Positions 1 to 6,200 of a stretch of DNA of 7,312 nucleotides are shown here, in pieces. The notes beneath the pieces are model-generated. The model was not told where the DNA came from. It ran no database searches and was given only the letters and a program-made list of their open reading frames with translations. The stretch covers positions 1 to 7,312 of the forward strand of contig JAJZOC010000067.1 in the NCBI GenBank assembly GCA_021852095.1. Direction: 5' to 3'. The translations under genes were made by a program, and so were the position numbers. Each line of letters opens with the position of its first letter. Within the stretch, counting starts at the first letter, position 1. The stretch comes from a bacterium. Lineage in GTDB: Bacteria > Patescibacteriota > Microgenomatia > Levybacterales > UBA12049.

Positions 1-399
1 TTCGGAAAGGGGCTAGGAGAAACAACCCAATCGGGATTAAGATTCCTTCCGGAACGTCACACGGATTTTATTTTTGCTTCTATTGCAGAATCATTGGGTT
101 TTATCGGAGTTATTATTCTCTTTTTTTTCTTTATATTTCTTTTATATAGAATCTATTTAATAGTTTATTTTTCCGAAGACAGATTTTGTAAGATTTTTGC
201 TTCTATTTCATTTTCTTTGTTTCTAATAGAGTTTTTTGTGAATGTAGGGATGAGCATAGGCATTATTCCGATTGTTGGAGTTGCTCTTCCGTTTATTTCA
301 TACGGAGGCAGTTCTTTACTATCTAATTTTATCTTGTTAGGAATCCTTTCTTCTGTAAGTCGAAACACTAAAACAAATCCGGTGCTGGAAATAGGGTAG
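1..399 (+). CDS. rodA: RodA, SEDS-family peptidoglycan glycosyltransferase (3' part only)
   Basis: The last 132 codons of a gene that begins upstream of the window. RodA polymerises glycan strands from lipid II in the inner membrane as part of the elongation machinery, working with a class B PBP. The fragment opens with a GKGLGETTQSG-type loop and then PERHTDFIF. By alignment from memory, the Asp of HTDF (nt 64-66) is the position of the essential Asp262 of E. coli RodA, and it is intact. Two very hydrophobic stretches follow (about nt 94-165 and 190-270), then the signature NVGMSIGIIPIVG...LPFISYGGSSLL (nt 238-339). NIGM plus PxxGxxLPFxSYGG favours RodA over FtsW, although FtsW cannot be fully excluded from a C-terminus. 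The reading frame is clean to the stop TAG at 397-399. The rplU promoter follows directly, so the downstream ribosomal genes need not depend on rodA transcription. Confidence 0.9.
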   Translation, partial: FGKGLGETTQSGLRFLPERHTDFIFASIAESLGFIGVIILFFFFIFLLYRIYLIVYFSEDRFCKIFASISFSLFLIEFFVNVGMSIGIIPIVGVALPFISYGGSSLLSNFILLGILSSVSRNTKTNPVLEIG

Positions 400-414
400 T
401 TATTTTGGTATAAT
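385..414 (+). promoter_or_regulatory. Extended -10 promoter for rplU, predicted leaderless mRNA
   Basis: TGGTATAAT at 406-414 is a perfect TGnTATAAT extended -10 element. The upstream CTGGAA (385-390, 18-nt spacer) is a poor -35, which an extended -10 tolerates. Only 8 nt separate the -10 from the ATG at 423, so transcription should start at about 421-423. The promoter overlaps the end of rodA. An in-frame TAA (411-413) inside the -10 rules out an earlier rplU start. Confidence 0.75.
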
Positions 415-422
415 ACATTAAT

Positions 423-740
423 ATGGAATACGCGGTATTTAAAACAGGCGGAAAACAATATAAAGTATCTAAGGGGGATATATTAGATGTTGAAAAACTT
501 GCTCTAAAGTCAGGGCAGGAACATTCTATCAAAGAAGTATTTCTTTATGTAAAAGATGGGGTATGTAAAATAGGTAGTCCTTTAGTCTTGGGGGCATCGG
601 TAAAAGTTAAAATTTTGGATAATATAAAACAAGAAAAGGTAAGAGTTGCTAAGTTTAAGTCTAAAGCTAGATACAGAAGAGTAATGGGACATAGACAACT
701 TGTGACAAAACTTATGGTTGAGGATATAATTTTTAATTAG
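423..740 (+). CDS. rplU: 50S ribosomal protein L21
   Basis: A 105-aa protein of normal L21 length. L21 binds 23S rRNA in the large subunit, where it contacts L20. The N-terminus YAVFKTGGKQYKV (residues 3-15) and the basic C-terminal block KFKSKARYRRVMGHRQ (residues 77-92) are both diagnostic. The ATG at 423 is the earliest possible start, because an in-frame TAA lies at 411-413. There is no Shine-Dalgarno sequence, and the promoter places the transcript 5' end at or within 2 nt of the ATG, so translation is probably leaderless. That leaves no room for an autoregulatory L21 leader. rpmA follows after 23 nt, the classic rplU-rpmA pairing, and is presumably co-transcribed. Confidence 0.97.
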   Translation: MEYAVFKTGGKQYKVSKGDILDVEKLALKSGQEHSIKEVFLYVKDGVCKIGSPLVLGASVKVKILDNIKQEKVRVAKFKSKARYRRVMGHRQLVTKLMVEDIIFN

Positions 741-763
741 TTTAATTCTTAATTTAAATTATT

Positions 764-1012
764 ATGGCACATACAAAAGCTCAAGGCGGAGTAAAAGGAA
801 ATAGAGATTCAAGATCCAAGCGTTTAGGCGTTAAGTTATATGGCGGACAAAAAGCAAAGATGGGAAGCATTCTTATAAGACAAAAAGGCACAAAATTCTT
901 TGCCGGAAAGGGAGTTTCAATGGGAAAGGATTGCACTTTATTCGCGGTTAGCGCGGGAATTGTGAATTTTAAAAAATTAGAAGGAAAAACAGTAGTAGAA
1001 ATTAAGAATTAA
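764..1012 (+). CDS. rpmA: 50S ribosomal protein L27
   Basis: An 82-aa L27, which reaches the peptidyl-transferase centre and helps position tRNA there. It begins [16 protein letters not shown] and continues [12 protein letters not shown] (residues 18-29), then a [12 protein letters not shown] core (34-45) and [12 protein letters not shown] (54-65), all typical of the family. The functional N-terminal tail starts directly at AHTKAQGG. There is no Firmicutes-type N-terminal extension of the kind that needs a dedicated protease. The ATG is fixed by an in-frame TAA at 755-757. The upstream AT-rich spacer has no Shine-Dalgarno motif and no convincing promoter, so it is probably translated from an rplU-rpmA mRNA. 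The usual neighbour obgE is absent, and a parB-type gene follows instead. Confidence 0.97.
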   Translation: MAHTKAQGGVKGNRDSRSKRLGVKLYGGQKAKMGSILIRQKGTKFFAGKGVSMGKDCTLFAVSAGIVNFKKLEGKTVVEIKN

Positions 1013-1048
1013 TTTCGTATTGCAGGATTAACCTAAAAGCAACAGATT

Positions 1049-1876
1049 ATGGATCAAGAAGAAAGAATTTTTGAACTTGATTTAGACATGCTCCAAGCAA
1101 ACCCTCTTCAACCTAGGGGAGTTATTAGCCCTGAATCATTAAAGGATCTTGTGGATTCTATAGCAGAACAGGGTATTTTGGAACCTTTGGTTGTTGCTAA
1201 GACTCCGGCAGGGTACCAGATTATTGCAGGAGAAAGAAGATGGAGAGCCGCCAAAATAGTAGGGCTTAAGAAAGTTCCTGTTGTTGTGCGGGAAACTACC
1301 CCAAGGGGAATGCTTGAAATGTCGATAGTTGAAAACGTTCAGAGAGAAGATCTCAACCCTATTGAAAGAGCATTGGCATATAAAAGACTAATTGATGAGT
1401 TTGGGCTTGCTACAGGTTTAGTTGCTAAAAGAGTCGGGAAAAGCGTTCCTGTTATTTCCAACACTATTCGTCTATTATCTTTGCCTGATGCGATTAAAGA
1501 TGCGTTAGTTGCCGGGGTAATTACAGAGGGACACGTTCGTCCTCTTATTTCCATTGGGGATCATAAGCTAATGCTTGATTTATTCAAAAAGATTCTTAGG
1601 GAGAGTGCTACGGTTCGTGAAACAGAAGAATTGGCAAGACAGATAAAGGGAGAAATACAAAAGAAAGAACCACATAAGACTCATGATAAAATTTACGTTC
1701 CGGAAATGGATCAAATGGCCAGAGAACTAAAAGAAAAACTAGTGTTTGATGATGTTTCTATCTTTCAGTCGAGAAGTATGGGGAGAATAGTCTTTGTAAT
1801 AAAAGGAGATGAAAACGAAACAAGCGAAAAAATAAAAAAGATACATTCAATATTATTGAGTGCTTCAACCATTTGA
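1049..1876 (+). CDS. parB: ParB/Spo0J-family chromosome partitioning protein
   Basis: A 275-aa ParB, which in known members is a CTP-dependent clamp loaded at parS sites to organise the origin region. The N-terminal ParB/Srx domain shows NPLQPRG (residues 18-24), GERRWRAA (61-68, the CTP-binding GERRxR box) and ENVQREDLNPIE (95-106). A helix-turn-helix follows (about 119-144, LATGLVAKRVGKSVPVISNTI). The C-terminal part (about 215-275) has the alternating helix/strand pattern of the Spo0J dimerisation domain. Length and order are full-length chromosomal ParB. It lies 36 nt after rpmA, with no parA in the window and no clear promoter, so it probably belongs to the ribosomal-protein transcript. 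An in-frame TAA at 1034-1036 limits upstream starts. The stop TGA lies in copy 1 of a 16-bp tandem duplication. Noc-like or nucleoid-occlusion roles are possible alternatives. Confidence 0.93.
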   Translation: MDQEERIFELDLDMLQANPLQPRGVISPESLKDLVDSIAEQGILEPLVVAKTPAGYQIIAGERRWRAAKIVGLKKVPVVVRETTPRGMLEMSIVENVQREDLNPIERALAYKRLIDEFGLATGLVAKRVGKSVPVISNTIRLLSLPDAIKDALVAGVITEGHVRPLISIGDHKLMLDLFKKILRESATVRETEELARQIKGEIQKKEPHKTHDKIYVPEMDQMARELKEKLVFDDVSIFQSRSMGRIVFVIKGDENETSEKIKKIHSILLSASTI

Positions 1877-1901
1877 ATATTAAGGCATTTGAATATTAAG
1901 G
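1870..1901. repeat. Perfect 16-bp tandem duplication between convergent genes
   Basis: CATTTGAATATTAAGG occurs twice head to tail, at 1870-1885 and 1886-1901, with no mismatch. Copy 1 holds the parB stop (TGA 1874-1876). Copy 2 holds the lepB stop (TAA on the minus strand, 1898-1896). Each copy contains both stop sequences, so the duplication leaves both proteins unchanged. No stem-loop with a U-tract is seen here, so it is not an obvious terminator. Confidence 0.9.
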
Positions 1902-2450
1902 ATTTTTAACTATTCGGATTCTGGATGGAGGCCAATAGACAAAAAAAGATTCTCCTATAAGTTCGCTCTTTTTTACGAATCCCCAATCTCTGGAGTCGGA
2001 ACTATATGGTCTGTTGTCGCCCATTACAAAATATTCGTCAGGGGGAACGGTTATTGTTTCTCCATCTTTTAAGAATCCTTCACCATACGTTTTTACGTTG
2101 GGATTTAAATATCGGCTTTCGTCAAGTTTTTGATTATTAAGATAGACCGAACCGTTTTTAAGATATATAGTGTCTCCCGGAAGCCCGATTATACGTTTGA
2201 TAAAATCCTTTTCGTGATCCGGGGGAGCTATAAAAACAACAACGTCTCCTCTTTTTACATCTCCGAGTTTAAGCGTGATCAGATTCGTAAGAATATAATC
2301 TCCGTTATGAAATGTTGGAAACATTGAAAGTCCGCTTACTTGAAACGGTCTAAATAGAAATATATAAATTACCAAGAATACAGACGCGGCAAGAAGAAGC
2401 GTTTGGACAGTATCTATTAAAAAAGAGTAGGCTTTACGAAGAATAAACAT
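1896..2450 (-). CDS. lepB: Signal peptidase I (type I leader peptidase)
   Basis: A membrane-bound serine/lysine protease that removes Sec and Tat signal peptides on the outer face of the cytoplasmic membrane. Numbered from the ATG at 2450 (184 aa), there is one N-terminal membrane segment (about 8-33). Box B SGLSMFPTF follows, with catalytic Ser42. Box D is DFIKRIIGLPGD, with the general base Lys85. Box E is GDNRPYSSDSRDWG (144-157). All signature boxes are intact, and the size suits a compact Gram-positive-like enzyme. The frame can be extended to a TTG at 2486, adding 12 residues. That TTG belongs to TTGACA, the -35 box of a promoter whose -10 ends 7 nt before the ATG, so the ATG is preferred and the mRNA would be leaderless. 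Convergent with parB; its upstream side abuts a divergent tRNA gene. Confidence 0.95.
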   Translation of the reverse strand: MFILRKAYSFLIDTVQTLLLAASVFLVIYIFLFRPFQVSGLSMFPTFHNGDYILTNLITLKLGDVKRGDVVVFIAPPDHEKDFIKRIIGLPGDTIYLKNGSVYLNNQKLDESRYLNPNVKTYGEGFLKDGETITVPPDEYFVMGDNRPYSSDSRDWGFVKKSELIGESFFVYWPPSRIRIVKNP

Positions 2451-2457
2451 GTATTCT

Positions 2458-2486
2458 ATTTTCTCCAAACTGGTTTGTTTTGTCAA
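2458..2486 (-). promoter_or_regulatory. lepB promoter (TTGACA-17-GAAAAT)
   Basis: On the minus strand, a perfect TTGACA (2486-2481), a 17-nt spacer and GAAAAT (2463-2458, 4 of 6 consensus) are followed by 7 nt and then ATG at 2450. Initiation would fall at 2451 or 2450, giving a leaderless lepB mRNA that starts at the internal ATG rather than the TTG at 2486. Confidence 0.65.
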
Positions 2487-2505
2487 CCATGAATATTTAT
2501 GTTAG

Positions 2506-2511
2506 TATAAT
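2506..2511 (+). promoter_or_regulatory. -10 element of the tRNA-Val promoter
   Basis: A perfect TATAAT whose last base is 6 nt before tRNA nucleotide G1 (2517), so initiation is predicted at 2517-2518. The nearest -35-like hexamer, TTGTCA at 2480-2485, leaves a long 20-nt spacer. It overlaps the lepB -35 box on the other strand, so the two divergent genes may share that element. Confidence 0.7.
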
Positions 2512-2516
2512 CTTGA

Positions 2517-2588
2517 GGATCCGTGGTTCAGTGGCAGAACGTTCGCTTCACATGCGAAAGATCGATGGTTCGATTCCATCCGGGTCCA
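2517..2588 (+). tRNA. tRNA-Val, anticodon CAC
   Basis: A 72-nt cloverleaf. The acceptor stem GGATCCG (2517-2523) pairs with CGGGTCC (2581-2587), with one G-T pair, and the discriminator is A2588. The D-stem is GTTC/GAAC around a minimal 7-nt loop AGTGGCA. The anticodon stem TTCGC/GCGAA encloses the loop TTCACAT, with anticodon CAC at 2549-2551, which reads GUG. The variable region is 5 nt (AGATC). The T-stem is GATGG/CCATC with loop TTCGATT. All stems pair fully. CCA is not encoded (the next bases are CAA), so a CCA-adding enzyme is needed. The -10 box just upstream would start transcription at or next to G1. The gene converges with the 198-aa gene, whose stop lies 32 nt away; no terminator is evident. 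Confidence 0.96.
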
Positions 2589-2620
2589 CAAAACCAATCT
2601 AGAGGCTCTTGTGTTGCATG

Positions 2621-3217
2621 TTACGGGGTGCAATTTGGGCGAGTATATGTTCCATCAGGATTTTTTATGATCCAATTTGGACACTCATGAATGGTGCTAG
2701 GATTGGGATTGTGGTTAGATTCGGAATTATTAAGAGGACCAATAGCTCCGGCATTTCTAAGCAATTCTTCTCCTTGTTGAATCTTATTCTCAATATCCTT
2801 GGTTGGTTTGTCAACGACAATAATCGTTTTGCCATTTTCACATAAAAAAACTTTTTCTGAACCGAATGGTTTAAAGATTACTGTTGTTTCTTCTTTTCCT
2901 TCTTTTCCATAATCAAACCAAATAGAATAACCTGCAGTACTTATATCAACTGCAAGTCCCTTAATGGCTATTTCATCGGTTATAAGATCGCCTTGGTAAA
3001 TATTAGCCATACTAAAGGCTTCGCGTGCTTGAAAAAGCCCGTCTCCTAAATGGTGACCTGATATTTCTTTACCTTGGATAGGTTCATTTGCGTGGACAGT
3101 TGTGGGTAATAATGAATTTACAGCAACTACAGCACCGACCCCCAAGGCTCTTTCAAGAAAACCTCTTCTTGTTATCTCTGCTTGAGATACTGGATTAGTT
3201 TCTATACCATTAGACAT
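2621..3217 (-). CDS. Small secreted protein with a twin-arginine (Tat) signal, function unknown
   Basis: A 198-aa protein whose mature part I do not recognise. The N-terminus carries a Tat-type signal: ITRRGFLERALG (residues 15-26, twin Arg at 17-18, matching S/T-R-R-x-F-L), a weakly hydrophobic Ala/Val/Gly-rich core (about 25-37) and a likely signal peptidase I site after VHA (41-43). Tat substrates are exported folded, often with cofactors. The mature part is about 155 aa, mostly predicted beta (for example 84-136), then a short charged helix (about 138-155). Its Asn/Pro-rich tail ends ECPNW...RPNCTP. Three Cys remain at 126, 179 and 196, so a disulfide in the tail is possible. There is no membrane anchor. 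ATG 3217 is forced by an in-frame TAA within the -10 box. It has its own promoter overlapping the stop of the giant surface-protein gene upstream. Confidence 0.85.
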   Translation of the reverse strand: MSNGIETNPVSQAEITRRGFLERALGVGAVVAVNSLLPTTVHANEPIQGKEISGHHLGDGLFQAREAFSMANIYQGDLITDEIAIKGLAVDISTAGYSIWFDYGKEGKEETTVIFKPFGSEKVFLCENGKTIIVVDKPTKDIENKIQQGEELLRNAGAIGPLNNSESNHNPNPSTIHECPNWIIKNPDGTYTRPNCTP

Positions 3218-3226
3218 AGCTTGTGT

Positions 3227-3255
3227 ATTTTACTATAAGTCTTGTTATTTGTCAA
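3227..3255 (-). promoter_or_regulatory. Promoter of the 198-aa Tat-protein gene (TTGACA-17-TAAAAT)
   Basis: The strongest minus-strand promoter in the window: TTGACA (3255-3250), a 17-nt spacer and TAAAAT (3232-3227, 5 of 6 consensus). The predicted start, at about 3220, leaves roughly 3 nt before the ATG at 3217. The stop TGA of the upstream giant gene (3254-3252) lies inside the -35 box. Confidence 0.75.
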
Positions 3256-6200
3256 TAGCGAGTACGTTTTGTTAAATATAAACCTGTTAGTGTTCCTAAA
3301 AAAAGAAGTAAAAAAGTAATATCCAAAACTTTAGATTGGTTAGTGGATGAAATAATTGGTGCTGAAGTGGATCTAACTATCGGATATTCTTTTTTTGAAA
3401 TTTTGTCTTGCGGTTCTTCTATTTTGGATCCCAAAACTTCTTTATTAAATCCCGACGCTATTCCTGTTTCGGCAAATCCAAGAGGCGTTGCGGCAATTTC
3501 ATTGGAAAAATCTCCTGGCATGCATCCGTTGCCCGCCCGAACCTGAAAATAATAAGTTTGTCCGCCGGATAAATTTTCTACCACAAAATTGGTTATGTCT
3601 TTACCGCCAACATTCGGATTCCCATATTCAATTTTCCCCGGCGAAGTGCCGTAAGCAACAAGATAGTACGAAATCGGATTACTTGCCTTTTCCCACTGGA
3701 GAGTAACTGTATTTATTCCCGCAAACGCATATAAAAGTTTTGGCGCGCTTTGGGGTTTAGTGTCGTTGCAGGTAGGCACGGTTGCAGAACCTGAAGAGCT
3801 TGATGAGGATGAGGAAGAAGATGAAGACGAGTTTGAAGAAGCTGCAGAAGTTGTTCCCGGCAAATTAATCGTTCTTTCATCGCTTATTTGTTCCGGACTG
3901 CCCCGCGAAACAATTCTGTAATAATATGTTGTTCCAGGAGTAAGCCCTGCAATAGTTATCGAATGGGTTTTGGATTTATCCGTTTCTTCGTCGCTGGTGT
4001 TTTTGTAGCCGAATTTTCTGCCTATTTTGTCGTTTGGAGAATGGGTAATAATTTTGTGCTGATCTTCCCCAAAGATAATCCGGCCAAAAGCTTTTTGTCC
4101 CGTAGCCCACGCAACTGTAAATGAAGTATTAGCCGATGCTATAGTTTCGGTGATAGATGAGGTATCAATAGTGGGTGCAATTTCATAATCCTGCGACAGC
4201 ACATCGCTTTGGTTGCCCGCTTGGTCTATGGCAATTGCCTTAACCGTTGTATCATCGTCTATAGTTATGGGAGTTTGGTAGGTAAGTTTTGAGCTTGAAG
4301 TTGACGGATCTGTTCCATCCAAAGTGTAATAAATTGTCGGAGTATTTGGATTATCAAAACTTGAGAGTGTAATCGTTTGAGGATCTAAATAATTTCCTCC
4401 TAAGACATTAGCCGTTGGTGTTGTCGGAGACGAACCGTCTGAAGGAATAATAGATTGCTGATGATTATATTTGCCTCCCTTGCTTGGTAAAGAAGAAATT
4501 GTTCCCGACAGCAATGTGATAAGGGGCGTTTGTCCCGTATCATTTAGATTCTTTTCATTAAGAAGAATATCAACAACACCGGGACTAATTTCCTTTGTGC
4601 CTTTTGTTTTTGTGTCGTATCCATCAATATTGAAATCACTGCCTGATGAATTTACGGTTGAACCGTTGATGTCATTAGCAAACGTTACTTCAATAGTATC
4701 TAATTGTCCGTTGCCATCCGAATCAAGAGTTTGCGCGCTTAAAATTTGGGGAGGGGTGGTATTGGAAGGACTGGTTGGATTATTTGCCGGATTTTGTGAG
4801 TACTCAAAAGAAAACGTTGCCGGTTCGTCATTTCGCGTATAGCCGGAAAGAGGAAATATTAAAGCAGATCCGGTTGCCGTATATTCATAGGTTTTTAAGG
4901 AAAAATTTTGAGAAGCGCTGGTTGTGGAAATAGAAATTGTATAAGTGTCGTCATTTGGGACTGGGAAAAGAAGAAGTCTGGTCGGTAGGGATGAAATATT
5001 TGTAATAGGATTTGTTATGCCTTCCTGGATAAAATCCTGTGCATCTACCAGAGCTCCGCTCGATGAAGCAATCGAGAAATCAACATTTGGATCGCCGGCA
5101 AGCATGATGTAAGACAAATTTGTATGCGATGGAATATATCTGCCCAGAGATAGAAAGTTGTTATTGTATCCGCCATTTAATGTTGAACGGTCATAATAAG
5201 GGTCATTAATATCAAAGGTATCATTATTAGTTCCTTTTGCCACAACAAAATGTCCGGGTTCTTCCAGGATATCGGGTTGATTATTTTCTAGGTCGTTAAC
5301 AAGCATTGTGTTGTTTCCTGAAGGATTTCTTTTATATTCAAGGGCATCGTAGGAAAAATTGGGGTTTTGAGGTTTGGTTAGTTTAGAAAGTCTTGATATA
5401 GCTAGCCAATTGATTAGTCCGTTTCCGACATATCCATCCGGTTGACTGATAAGCCAAGTATTGAGTGTTCCTGGGTCAAGTCCTGTAGCGTTTGTCAATT
5501 TATTTATTCCATAATAATTAAGAACCATAGCTGCGGAAGTTAAAGCGCATCCCCATGCGTTAATTGATGGATCAAGAGGCGACCATAAATTTGCGGAATC
5601 ATAAACGTTGTTTTTCCATTGAGAATCTGTTTGTTTTAACAGCGGTATATCAAGATCAGAGTTTTTGGTTGCATATCCAATGCTCCATTTGTTCCCGTCG
5701 TATCCCGAATACCACATTTTATATGTATTGCCGTCATGAAGAACAAAAGGAACGGCTATATAAGTAGAATCAAACGATCCATTACCGCCGCGTGTCAAAA
5801 CAGGATTCTGATCAGTTGGCTTAGTCCAATTAATCCCGTCCGTAGATTCCGCGTAGACAATATTGTATGGGACAATTGGTCCTGCATGGTACCACATTTT
5901 GTAGATGCCATTATCATAAATAACATTCGGAGCCGCTACATGACTATATTCCCAAGAAGATGTAGCTGTAATGATAGGATTTTTCGGGTTTTTAGTCCAA
6001 GTTATTCCATCGGCAGATGTAGCATATCCTATTTTCCAGCTTCCCGATGAGTCACGTGCTGCATACCACATTTTATATTCATTGCTAATTTTTAGTACGG
6101 ATGGTTTTGCGTCTCCTTCAGACTCCCATGTTAAAGGAATTGCGCTAAGAGCAGGAGTCGAGTTTCTTATCCAATTTATCCCATCCACAGAAGTTGCATA

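Noticed and set aside
165..458. Minus-strand 97-codon frame across the rodA/rplU junction
   Set aside because: It overlaps the well-conserved RodA C-terminus and the start of rplU; its protein resembles nothing known.
1609..1624. parS-like sequence inside parB (right half CGTGAAACA is perfect)
   Set aside because: The left half does not match TGTTTCA and the total is only 10 of 16. The bases are explained by the codons for Val-Arg-Glu-Thr. A similar 11 of 16 match at 1282-1297 arises from the same amino acids, so both are probably chance.
2589..2620. Possible bidirectional terminator between the tRNA and the 198-aa gene
   Set aside because: The only self-complementary piece (AGAGGCTCT) is too short, and neither strand has a following U-tract.
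2621..3217. A bacteriocin-type precursor processed by the neighbouring C39-like domain
   Set aside because: There is no double-Gly leader and no transporter; the N-terminus is a Tat signal, and the C39-like domain lies on a surface protein, not an exporter.
3454..3478. LPxTG sortase signal (LGFAETG)
   Set aside because: The Pro position is wrong and the motif is about 45 residues from the membrane helix, unlike a canonical sorting signal. Kept only as a possible lineage-specific motif.
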